Source: Narthecium ossifragum (Eukaryota; Streptophyta; Magnoliopsida; Dioscoreales; Nartheciaceae). Taken from it: 64,000 nucleotides of DNA. The notes under the pieces are model-generated. The model was not told the DNA's origin. It was given only the letters and a program-made list of their open reading frames with translations, and ran no database searches. Of the stretch, positions 10,351 to 21,228 are shown one piece after another (the first letter of the stretch is position 1; each line of letters starts with the position of its first letter). A program made the position numbers and the translations under genes. The DNA is taken from positions 14,321,863 through 14,385,862 of the forward strand of contig OY986975.1 of the NCBI GenBank assembly GCA_963920575.1, written 5' to 3'.

Positions 10351-10835
10351 TGATTAATAACTTTCTTGACTTTCTGTGGATTTGGTTTGGATTTAAGTTG
10401 GATTTAAGCATGTTTTTCGTCAATTCATTTCCGGATTTTCTGTTCTAAGAGAACCATGGTGTTCTAGCTTAGATATAGAACTGCATATGCATACTCTGAA
10501 TTTTTCTTCTATATAAAAGTTGTAGATTGAGGAGTTAGCTTTCAACTGCAACTGATTTCATGATTTTTCGAGCTATGTACAATTTCTGGTGAATTAAGTA
10601 GGTTGTCTGTGCTGAAACAGGGTAGTTGGTTTAAATTGAGGATTTAAGGTGTTTTTTCGTTATTTAATTGGGCTGCTTTTTGGAGGAGATGGTCTTTAGG
10701 TTTGGTCTGCAAAGTTTGGTGTTAATCCAAGTTATTTTCAATAGGATTTTACTGAAATTGTAGATTTTGATCTATTTTTGTTTATCCAATTTATCCAATT
10801 TTTTGATATATGATTCGGATGTGCCATTGAGTGGG

Positions 10836-13800
10836 TGTTGACACTGATTTTAACAAAGGTTAGAATTCATAATATTTGCAAACTTTCCTTTGTCACATGT
10901 GTGTATGCGTTAAATATTTTTCAAAGGCCTGGCAATATTCGAATATCCTTAACTAAACTCAAAGCATACTTAAAATGCTATATACATGTTTTCCGTACTT
11001 TTGGGAGAACAAAAGGTTTGATGGGAATTTTGACTAAATATACATGGTCAAACTCCCTAACACATCTCGATTCGTTCTTTAAGGTTTTGATTGCATCCTA
11101 CATAAACCAAAGGGCGTTTCGGCAATTTTCACCCTCCATGGGGTATTTTGGTCAAAATCTAGACTTAAACTCTCAATAGCACTCCAATTTAACCCTTTTA
11201 TGATTTTTACATCATCCTATATACATAGAGGGGCATTTTGATAATTATAGTCTTCTGGGGCATTTTCGGAATTCTGATAAAATATATAAATTCAGATATT
11301 CCATAAATCTTTCATCAGTTCTTTGATGGTTTTGACTGTATCCTACAAAAACATTCAAATCTAAGGGGATTTTCCCCGAAAATGGCGTTTTGGTAATTTT
11401 GTCTGCCTAGGTATTTTGGGAATTCAAAGAAAATATACACCCTGAACTTCTTACTACAAATCGGGATACCCTTGCATAGCTTCAATCACCTCCTACATAA
11501 GCTGAAAAGAATATGATGGGTATTTCAGTAATTTTTACCCCTAGGGGTATTTTAATCATTGTCTATCCCTAGGGCGTGATAATGCAAAACATATGGATAA
11601 AAACACATTGCTTGTTGTAAGGGTACCTTGGTCCTTTATAGCACCCAGGGGCATTTCAGTCATTTTCACCCTCAGGGGTACTTTGGTCATTTTACATCCT
11701 AAAGGTGTGATAGTCCAAAATACACACATAAAATATTCAAAATTTAAATAAATATTAGAAATTTGAATATATATTTACACAAATATTCGAAATCTGAATA
11801 AATATTTGAAATTCAAACATATATCCAAAATTTAAATAAATTCAAACATATATTCAAAATTCGAATAGATTCGAATGAATATTCCAAATTCAAATCCAAA
11901 TTTAGAATTTAAATATATGATGATCAAATCTTGAAAAGGAAAATTCCCAAGATTTGATTTTCTTAACCATCCATATTGAGCTTTATATAATAAGATTTCC
12001 ATAACCATTCAATCACATCTCTTGACATGGTATGAGCATCCAATCAATCTGTAAATAAAACACGATTTCATCATCAATCAATATTCTCTCAAATCCAAGA
12101 TTCCCTCCAAGGCTCTCAACTTTCACCTATAAATAGAGGTAGAGGGCTCATGAACAAGGGGATGAACAAGAAGAGAAGAAGAGGAGACACGAGCAAGGAG
12201 GCACATGAACGGGAGGAAAGAAAGGCCCTAACGAAGACGAAGTTAGGAGTCTGAAGCTGAAGAAAAAGGCGCTTGAAGCAATGAAATCTAAAAGCGTGGT
12301 CGGAGAAGAAGAAGCCATCTTTACCTTTGAAGAATCCAAAGAGAAAGATCGAGGAAGATCGACATCAACAACGAAGGTGAGGGTGCAGGCCTTTGCCTCC
12401 ACCCAAGATCCTTCTATCCTCATGCTTCCCCACTTTTCTCATTTTTCTTGTTTGAATGTAATGGGACTTTAAGCCCCGAATCCTTAATCAGGGGTCTTCC
12501 TTATTGGATGTAAATGATGAGTTGCCAATCTCATATTGGGTATGCAGTTCCTAAAGAAAAAGTGGATCTGCAGCTTGAGCTGATATTGGGAACTTAGGAG
12601 TGTTGTTCCTACAATCCCTTACCACCACATATGTAAAAAATGACATTTGATTACAATAAAATGAGCACAACTCTCATCCCCTTCAGATCGCGAGTTTATT
12701 ATCGAACAAAATCTGGCACGTCCGTTGGGACAACACTCTACCCCTCATCTTTGGATTCGGTTCTTAAAGTTCCTACATCCTATTCTTCTCAAAAAAAAAA
12801 GAGAAGAAAAATCCCTACATCCTAACAATGCTTTCTTTCAACAACTAAGGGAATGGCATCCCACGGAGCTTCTTTCAACATTTGTATTGGCGATCTTCGG
12901 TTCAACATCCCTTTGGGGCGCGATGGTCTTTCGGTGTCCTCGACCTCACCAACTTTCTTTCTCATACCCCCAAGGTCGCCTCCTGTGATAAAGCCTGGAA
13001 CTTCCGTTGTCGTTTCCCACAACAAGCAAGAGAAGGCTACAGAGGCTTCTCCGATTGGATCTAGCATCAAGCAAATGGAGAAATAAACTCAAGGGGGCAA
13101 AAAAGATCACCACATGAGATCCACCGCCCCTCAGAAGAGTCAGGAGTATGCTCTTCACCAAATCATCCCAGTCGATGAAGAGGGCTTCACCCTGGTCATT
13201 CCAAAAAGAAAGAGGAAAGCCAACACCAAGGCGTTTTCATCCAAGAGGATCTCCACACCACGTGTGGAAGAACCTAAAGGTAAAAATTACCCGCCAATCT
13301 CATGTTCCTCTATTGTGCCACAGATGACTCCCATGGTGGTCAACAAGTCACACAAGACTTACACCAAAAAGCCTTGGCGAGGCCTCCATATGGCCAGAGA
13401 TCACGAGGAGTATCTCCACACCAAGTACGAGCATCGACAGAGATACTGGGAGTTCAGGCTCCCTAGCTACTGGAGCTATCTCCAAGATGTCCAGACAGCC
13501 TATTTCAACTATATTTACTGTGAGACGAATGCTTTTCGGGTTGAAAAGGAGTCCGAGAGAAGCAATGTCAACACAACGCGTCCCAAGCAAGATATCAACA
13601 CCCTTGAATCAAAGTATTTTCTCTTCAAGGCCACAAAGCTCGCCGAGGAGAAGATGAAGCAGAAGGGCGTTGCTTATCGCCCACCATTCCATGCTTGGGG
13701 CACGGGATGTCCTTGCTATGGATTGGCGCCTAAAGCTTCTCCTAGAAATCAGCCGGCCCCTCGGAGGACCCATCTTGGTCAAGCACCTTTGCCAAAAGAA

Positions 13801-14047
13801 CAGAATCTTGATGGGTTGGTATCTAAAGCTTCCCCCACAAAATGGCAAAGGGTTCACCTGGCTCATACCCCTTCATCAAGAAGACGAGACCTTATAGAAA
13901 AGATTCCAATAGAGAATTCCTTCGACGTTTTCGCGGCTATGCCCGTTGGGATTCAAGATGATGAGACATCTGTTACAAGCGATACTTCTTCACAATAAAA
14001 TGAGCAAAAATCTCGTCCCCTCGAGATCGCGAGTTTATTGTCGAACA
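10836..14047 (+). mobile_element. Tat-like non-autonomous LTR element with truncated 3' LTR
   Basis: The 5' LTR (10836-12708, 1873 bp) starts TGTTGACACTG and ends TTATTATCGAACA. A PBS-like TGGCACGTCCGTTGGGAC (12714-12731) follows. The interior has one 294-residue ORF and no pol. Only the last 56 bp of the 3' LTR (13992-14047, ending TTATTGTCGAACA) remain. The outer TSD GTGGG is intact at 10831-10835 and 14048-14052. A TATA box CTATAAATAGAGG lies near 12128, about 580 bp before the LTR end. The LTR has an AT-rich stretch with TTCAAAATTTAAATA-like motifs at 11730-11930. Confidence 0.85.
13114..13998 (+). CDS. Unrecognised basic protein of the non-autonomous element
   Basis: The only long frame in the interior, 294 residues from ATG 13114 to the TAA whose flank is the 3' LTR tail. 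I do not recognise a family. Visible features are a basic N-terminal patch (IPKRKRKANTKAFSSKR, near residues 29-45), an aromatic-rich central stretch (HRQRYWEFRLPSYWSYLQD, about 108-126, then FNYIYCE) and a Pro/Ser/Thr-rich C-terminus. There is no CCHC knuckle, protease DSG/DTG or RT motif. The position is that of gag, so an RNA-binding packaging protein is possible. Another candidate is host sequence captured by the element. An overlapping frame (12822 on) is weaker. Confidence 0.45.
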   Translation: MRSTAPQKSQEYALHQIIPVDEEGFTLVIPKRKRKANTKAFSSKRISTPRVEEPKGKNYPPISCSSIVPQMTPMVVNKSHKTYTKKPWRGLHMARDHEEYLHTKYEHRQRYWEFRLPSYWSYLQDVQTAYFNYIYCETNAFRVEKESERSNVNTTRPKQDINTLESKYFLFKATKLAEEKMKQKGVAYRPPFHAWGTGCPCYGLAPKASPRNQPAPRRTHLGQAPLPKEQNLDGLVSKASPTKWQRVHLAHTPSSRRRDLIEKIPIENSFDVFAAMPVGIQDDETSVTSDTSSQ

Positions 14048-14981
14048 GTGGGCATATCAAGTTTCATGTCAATCGGACGGTTAGATTGAAATATAGGATT
14101 TTTCGAGATTTGTTGTAGACTATGGTTTGATTTCAATAACTCGATTATTTTAATCTTATCCTAGATATATATGTTATTATATCTGTGTGGACCCTCGCGT
14201 GGCTTGTTGTTGAACTAGGGGAGTCGCGCCTCAGCTTTCATTAATTTATTATTATAATTGTTTAATTGCTAGCCGGGGTTGTATCCCGTTATAGGCATGG
14301 GTGCCTATTTTATCCGCTTATACTAGACCAATGCTATGCTTACCCTTAGGTGAGCTATGTGTTGTGTCTGGCCCTGTATAATACTTGGCATATTGTTGCA
14401 TGCATGAACTGTTGTATGTGTGTATGATCATAAATGAATTGTTTGCACTAGATGCATTCCTAGGCTAACCGTGGGCGATGGGTTAATCGCTTATCCGGGG
14501 GCTCGGATCTAACATTAGGTAGCAAGGTCTAGGATTTAAATCTGTTATAATAGTCTGATGATTTGATGTGACTGTCTAGTTGGCTGCAATTGTTTTGATC
14601 GAGGTTTAGAGGTCGTTCTGAGTTCCAGTCTCAGTTCATTGATAGGTGAAGTTGCGTAGTGCACCGGATTCTACCCCTGTTGTTTCAGCGCCGAGGCGCT
14701 TGGTTGAGAGGGACAACTGTTGACAGTACAATAGGTCATCAGGGTGCATGCCCTGTGGTAGACGGTGAGCGTAACGTGGAATTTCCTTAGAGATGAGTTG
14801 GAACCTAGGACTTTACTGTTCCCTTCCTTTGTGAGTGTCGTAGTGTAGAATCCTGCTGAGCTTATTGCTCACTCCTACCCGGGCTGCGTTTTACAGATGC
14901 AGGCATCAGCTCTTCTTCCGTAGTACCAGCTGGATAGGCACTTGGTGGCGGGTCGACTTATAGAGGTGCTCGAGGACTTGG

Positions 14982-17398
14982 TGTCACACCCCGACCGAGA
15001 AAACCCATCCAGGTCGAGGCGTGAGGGTTCCTATTACTATTCACATCCAATCTGGCGCGATACATTTACGGAAAACAAAGATAATTCAATACGATTTGAC
15101 TTCCAAGTATAAAGCTGTAATTTAAACATCCAACAACCCATGACCAGCAGAAACGTGATTCAATTTAAAAAAAAACATCAAGTTGAACTATTTAGACATC
15201 CGGTACAAATTCTTATCAAAAACTCCTCCAAGGGGAAAGATTATACATTTAACCCAAAAATCCTCGAAGGATGTCTATAAAATATACATAATCTATCAAG
15301 AGTACAACTGTTCTCCTACTGTAACCTGAACCACCTTTGGAAGTCGTCGCGCCCCAAAAGCTGATCCAACCGGCTCTACTGAAGAAGAACTGTCGTCTGC
15401 ACCTGCAAAACGCAGCCCGGGTAGGAGTGAGCGACAAACTCAGTAGGGTTCTACTCTACGGCACACTGAAGGGAGGAAAACAAGAACTATGATGTCTCTC
15501 CGTCTAAGACTAAGGAATGCCATGGGGTCCCATAAACCCTATCGAATCCCCAAGGGATCCTACTCTTCTCAATCGACCACACTGGGAACATCAACCAACA
15601 CGCTGGGAGGAACAAGAACCAGAACAACTAGGATCACCCTTACCCAGTAGGAAACCACTGCCTGGGGACCACGTCAGGGACATCGACAACCATCCATAGC
15701 ACTTGGCCTTAGAGAAGCGTCATGACCTCTAAACCTCAAGGGCAACATAATATAGCCGACTAAACCATATTCTCGATAACATGAAGATTCTAATAATACA
15801 ATCACGTCCTAAACCCTTCTACCCAACCGCGGTCCTAAGGCCAAATCCGAGCTACCCAACATCTAACCTAGATGTCTCTATATGCCACAACAACAATTAT
15901 GAGTTCAACAGCTATACAACAGCCATCGACACACGCTGGTAACGGGCTAAGGTTCCACAATACAATGTAAGCTAGCACTCATAGCTAGCAAACGGTTAAG
16001 CAAACAAGAAGCATTTAAGTTTACCATCCAACTAGGTATTTAAATGCAAGAAGAACTAAAGATTCGCCAAAGAGGGTAAACCCACGATCAAATTCCCAAA
16101 CTCAATCGAAATCCTTCGAAAAGCCTATGAAAATAGTGTGCAGGCTTCCTAAAATGATTGGGTATCTATTATAAACGAAAGACCAATCAAAGGAATCCAG
16201 AAAACACTGTTTAGGGGCTCACGGTCGACTGTGAGACAAAAAAGTGGGAAACACCTAAGGGCCGCGGTCGATCGGGGAATCGACCCTGGGAATCCAAAAA
16301 AAAAACCGAGCCTCACGGTCGATGCGATGGTCAACCGTGAGGCCATCTGGGAAAAAGGTAAGGACCCACGGTCGATCGGAACATCGACCCTGGGAGACCC
16401 AAAACGAGACAGAGCTTCACGGTCGATGCGACGGTCCATCCGACGGTCGACCGTGAGGCCACGGTCGATCCGATGGTCGACTGTGAGGCCACGGTCGATC
16501 CGATGGTCGACTGTGAGACTAATATTAAGCATACCAACACCTGACCGTCGATCCGACGGTCGACCGTCAGGCCTGGTGCAGAGTTCCTAAGACCAGTACC
16601 AGAAATCCAATTTCTTGGATTTGATCTATCAAAGCGTATCAGAAATCAATGAAACATTGCAGGCACGTGTAATGAATGGTGGGGAAGCTATTGGTATGAA
16701 GAAAGCAAGATTTTGACGGTTAAAACTCAAATCTAGGTCCAAGCGGCGAAAAACTGATAAACCGGTGATAAAATAAGAATCGTCTGATAAAATACAAAAC
16801 CAACTGGTAGAGATACTCTATGCAAGCCATAGCATCAACGTATTAAGTTACACAATATTCTACCATGCACAATTGCATCAAAAGTACAATAAACCTATCC
16901 TAGGTAGACCCGACCATACGATCGGGGTAGAAACACCTACTTGATCAAGTAGGACAGCTCCTTCACGTATCCCTCAAGCTCGATCGCCAAGATCCGCTCC
17001 TCGAGGATTGCGCCCCGAAGCCCTAGCACAGCCGGTAGGAGAGAGATGGAGAGACCACAACAAGAGAGGAAAAGAAAGATAAAGGAAAGAGAGAGAAAGT
17101 TAGGGTATTTATAAAGATCAGGATCTGATCTCAACCGTCCGATTCGATCTCTCCCGATCAAGCCCTGATCTTTCGATCGGAGGCACCCTTAAGGTCATAA
17201 TCATTCACATACATCAATCCAAGGCCGTGTGTGCGTTACGCGGGTGTGAAATTGACCACCAGACGCAATTTACCAAATTGCTCCTGGGGTCACAAGAGCA
17301 ACACGATCAACCTGATCGCACCCGACGCGAAACCAAACCAACAGTGAACGACCCTCGACCCACTCGGTCAAGCCAAGTTAGAGGAACGGGTCGTCACA
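14982..17398 (-). mobile_element. Solo X LTR copy B
   Basis: A full-length 2417-bp family X LTR on the minus strand (plus-strand ends TGTCACACCCC and GTCGTCACA). It is flanked by the TSD CTTGG at 14977-14981 and 17399-17403 and lies inside the plus-strand solo LTR that resumes at 17399. A TATA box CTTTATAAATACCC lies at about 17105-17118. No interior or coding sequence remains. Confidence 0.95.
16218..16575. repeat. GGTCGATC/GGTCGACC minisatellite in LTR copy B
   Basis: The counterpart of the array in copy A, with near-identical units such as CACGGTCGATCCGATGGTCG repeated in tandem around 16440-16520. Copy numbers and spacers differ from copy A, so the array expands and contracts between LTR copies. 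Confidence 0.85.
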
Positions 17399-17655
17399 CT
17401 TGGGGTTCATTCAATCTTGTTGGATTATTTAAATGTATAATTTCCTTCTGTAAGGATTTTTTAGGTTTTATTATATATGTCTTGAGGATCAATTTTGTAT
17501 CAGAATTTTGAATTATATTAGAGATTTTAAAATCTACCCGAAATCAATTGTTAATTAGTTGTGTTATTTTATTATAAACGCGCCAGTGATGGATTGAATA
17601 GAGTAGGAACCCTCACGCCTTGACCCATATGAGTTTTCTGGGTCAGGGTGTGACA

Positions 17656-17847
17656 GGTCCCATAACCCTATCGATGTCCTAAGGGCTCATGTCATGAAAC
17701 CTCTCTCTTGAACATGTTACCAAGAGGAAGTGGAACAGTCACATGCAAGATCACCCTGACCCAAAGGATTCCCATGCTTGGGGACCATGTCGGGAACGCA
17801 TCGATAACCATCCTTAGCACTCGGCCTTGAAGAAATGACACGACCTC
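17656..17847 (-). repeat. Family X LTR fragment G, part 2
   Basis: Continuation of the outer minus-strand X LTR after the solo LTR, with the blocks AACATGTTACCAAGAGGAAG and GCACTCGGCC that X copies carry. ACCTC (17843-17847) is the left TSD of the family Y solo LTR. Confidence 0.75.
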
Positions 17848-19496
17848 TGATGAGTCACTAAATATTCATAATTAAACCCCTTAAATTACCTTTGTTTGCC
17901 CGAGAGTGTTTGTATTTGATAGTTTGTTAGTTGATTTCAGGTTTAATCATGCTTTGAGAAGAAATGCAGGAAATTTGGCTAAAATGACTAAATAAACTAC
18001 TTCGTCGTCCGTCAGTAATCTATTCGCCAAATATTTCACAAAGGTCTAACTATACTGAAACTTTGGGATATTGTAGAAGACTCAGAGATCTACAACTTTG
18101 CTGTTGGACACGTTGCGATATTCCTGATGGTGTGATAGCAGATTTGAAGAATACATGAAGAGACATAAGCTGGAAAACTGCACCATCGAAGTTCAAGAGA
18201 ATATTCATAAAATATTCTAGATAACTCTTAATATTATGAAATCTTCGGAATCCGATAGAAGACTTCCTACTCTACATCTTTTGTGTTGGACTCATTTTCC
18301 GATTCGTTACGGATTGAACCCAGTTGCGACCGGAATAGGCTGCCAGGATCAATTCAGGAAATCCGAGTTGCACTAGAGTCCAACTCAACTAAACCCTAGT
18401 TTTGGGAGTTCCCCTATATATATATGATTTTTAATCCCTTTCGAGAGGCCTCTTCCTTGGGCCTTTGGCTGAGCCTTCTTGGTCCTTTTTCTTCTTTCTT
18501 TTACATAAGTTAGGTTAGATCTTTGGGGAAAGATCATGGGTGAAGCATGGCGACAACCTTCATCAACGGATCTCCTTCCTAAAGATGAGTAGCTAAACTT
18601 TTACCAAGGAATTCTTATGATGTAACTAAGATTTCTATTAGGGATTTCTAAGATTTAGGACTGGTACACCTTCTTGAATGGTTTGTATGGATTGATCTTA
18701 ACTTCATTATGAACTTGGTGTTGATTTATTGTTGGATGTTTGGATTGTTCTAACATGTCTTAGATCTAGAGCTAGTGCATGTTAGGGCTTGGATTGGATT
18801 CATCTAATAAGAGGATCATGCTAGTACCATGGTCTCTCAGATGAAATCTTATTCGTGATTAGAGATTGTATAGTGCTAGAACCACTATAGTAGTGCTAGA
18901 ACCACTACGTTTTATCCCTAATCCTCCATATATCATATCTTTGTAGTTTTGGCCATCAAAATACTAAACCCATCTTGATCTTACACCTAAATCCATATCA
19001 TTACTATTACTTGCGATGAATTCATCCTAATCAGAGGATTCATTAGCAGTGAACGTAACTAATCATTCGGTCACTAAATTTTAGATAACTAATCGTGCCG
19101 ACAAGGAATCCTAATCAGAACTTGTTGAGTGATAGGGAGAACTAGCCATTCACCTATCAACCATTAGGAAAACCATTCAGGTTAGTTAGCTAGTTCTATT
19201 CTTAGGAAGACCTGGTAGAATCCTGGTTATTGATTAAGAATTCCCTGGTACCTTTTCTCGTATTTATTAATCATTTAATATAAACTTAGTTTAATTTTAA
19301 TTCTGAACCTTTTCCCAACTTATCGGTAGGAATACTTAGATTGAGTTTAGTAGTTTAATTATTTTCCTACGCATTCCCTGTGGATTCGACTCGGACTCAC
19401 TGCTTACTACCCCTAAAGTAGTTAGTTAGTAGTTTGATTATAAATTTGTAATTTTGATCGGACGCGTTAAGCCGCGACACTTTTCAAGTTCTATCA
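17848..19496 (+). mobile_element. Solo LTR of family Y, copy 1
   Basis: A 1649-bp sequence starting TGATGAGTCACTAAAT and ending ACACTTTTCAAGTTCTATCA, flanked by the TSD ACCTC (17843-17847 and 19497-19501). It is clearly related to 60004-61279 and, reversed, to 21239-22635. All share the block with AGTGCTAG..CCACTATAGTAG and GTGGATTCGACTCGGACT near the end. The TGAT..ATCA ends and 5-bp TSD fit an LTR. The ending CTTTTCAAGTTCTATCA resembles LTR ends that precede a GGCGCCGTTGCC-type PBS in Athila/Tat-like elements, but no interior is present to confirm this. Confidence 0.8.
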
Positions 19497-19501
19497 ACCT
19501 C

Positions 19502-19871
19502 TAAACCTCAATAACAATATAATTGTAGCAAACTAGACATCAACCTCGATAACATCACACCCTAGACCTTGCTACCCAGCCATGGTCCTAAAGCTAGATC
19601 TAAGCAACCCGAGCCCTCAGATCGGCGAATAGCACATCGCCAATGCCTAACCTGGAATGCCTCTCATGCATACAGTGCATGCACCTATACAAGCATCTAA
19701 CATAGGTGTCACTATATGTCACATCAACATATGAGTTCTACAAGTTTAGCTATAATAATTATAATAAAGAATCCAACTGTCGAACCTTAGTCTGTTTGTG
19801 TATTATAGAATAATTGTTTTACTGAATTATTGATTGGATGTTTGATCTGGTTGGTTACTTGGCTGGTAGTT
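19502..19871 (-). repeat. Family X LTR fragment G, part 3, and unassigned tail
   Basis: Up to about 19790 this is the outer X LTR on the minus strand (CTACCCAGCCATGGTCC, GTGTCACTATATGTCAC). The last 80 bp (about 19790-19871) do not match the other X copies and I cannot place them. Confidence 0.6.
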
Positions 19872-20689
19872 TAGTGAAGACCCATTCCTCTAACCTGGTT
19901 GGACCGTGTAGATCGAGGGTCATTTTCCTGTTGGTTTGGTTCCGCATCAGCTGCGATCGGGCGATCGTATTGGCATTTTGGGCCCCAGGGGCAATTTGGT
20001 AAAATTGTGCCCTGGCGGTCGGTTTTACACCCGCGTTATATACACACTTCCTTGAATTGATGAATGTGATTGATTAGAATATTAGGGGTGCTTCTGATTG
20101 GAAGATCGGAGCTCGAACAGGAAAAATCTAATTGGACAGCTGAGATCGTTTCAAACCTCTATAAATACCCTTTCTCTTTTCTCTCTCTTCCCTTCTCTTT
20201 CTTTTTCTCTCCTTCTCTCTGCCCTTGGCTGCCGGTTGGTGCTTGGGCTGTGGTTTTTCGGCATGGATCCGCGATGATCGGAGTGGAAGATCTTGTAGAT
20301 CGAATGCACGTCTATACATGTAGGTGTTTCTACCCAATTCCTACGGATTGGTTTACCTAGATTTGGTTTTATGTGGTTTTCATGTGTTTGTATTTATTGG
20401 AATGTTATGTAGCTTGTTAGAGTAGTCTAATAGAGTGTTTAGAAAACTTCTACATCGTCGATTTCGTATTCCATCGGATGAATCCTGTATTTCTCGTCGT
20501 TTCATCGGTTTCTGGCTATTTCGACTTGGATCTGAAATTCACTCGTCGGAACTTGGATTTCTTAGTGTCAATAGGTTCCCCACTATCAATTGCATATCCC
20601 TCCAAAGTTTAGTTTGATTTTGATTGGTTTTGATAGATCGAATCCAAGAAATTTGGTTTTCAACAGTATTCATTATATCAACCGACGTA

Positions 20690-21005
20690 TGAAGGATCGA
20701 TCTCGATCTCTTGTTTGTTGGTGTTCTGTCTTGTCTGAAGAAGATCAGTCTTCTTGTGCTAAGAAAATAGATCACTTCCTTGACAGAGGGCTCTCTTGGG
20801 GATGATCGATCTTCTTGAGAAAGAAGATCCATCCTTTTTTCTCCAAACAGAACGCTCTCTTTGGGATGATCGATCTTCTTGAGAATGAAGATCGTTCCCT
20901 TTTCCCAGACAAGATACTCTCTTAAGGAAGATCGATCTTTTTGTGAGGGAAGATCGATCCCTTCCTTGACAGAGTTCAAGTAGATAGAAGATCGATCTCT
21001 TATAT
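20690..21005. repeat. AAGATCGATC-rich minisatellite in LTR copy E
   Basis: Four to five imperfect units of about 60-70 bp, each with GATCGATCTTCTTGAGAA-like cores and CCTTGACAGAG-like spacers. It lies about 500 bp after the TATA box in the transcribed part of the LTR. It differs in sequence from the GGTCGACC arrays of copies A and B, yet is again built on the palindrome GATC. Confidence 0.8.
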
Positions 21006-21228
21006 GCTGATTGTTATCTATGATTCGGATTTTAATGATTTAGATTTCATTTCAGTCCAGGTCTCTTTCATGTCCTTCCAAACAATGCTTAGCGACGAGT
21101 ACGATGTTTTACTTGAAATTTCAATGGATTTGACTGCTCCTTTAGACTTTGGTGGAGAAACGACATGGTTGTTGTTTTCCTCCCCTTTCAGTGTGACATA
21201 GAGTAAAACCCTACTGAATTTATTGCTC

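Larger units (their letters stand above)
9565..17655 (+). mobile_element. Solo X LTR (plus strand) carrying three nested insertions
   Basis: The LTR starts TGTGAGGACCC at 9565 and ends GGGTGTGACA at 17655. The 5-bp TSD GGTCC lies at 9560-9564 and 17656-17660, with no interior or second LTR, which is the mark of a solo LTR. Its own sequence occupies about 9565-10050, 10351-10835, 14048-14981 and 17399-17655. Insertions are a 5S-domain TRIM fragment ending at 10350, the element 10836-14047 (TSD GTGGG) and solo X LTR copy B (TSD CTTGG). It contains no gene of its own. Confidence 0.85.

Noticed and set aside
17848..19496. DNA transposon (TGAT..ATCA inverted ends)
   Set aside because: The 5-bp TSD, TG..CA ends and similarity to typical LTR end sequences favour a solo LTR; no transposase is present.
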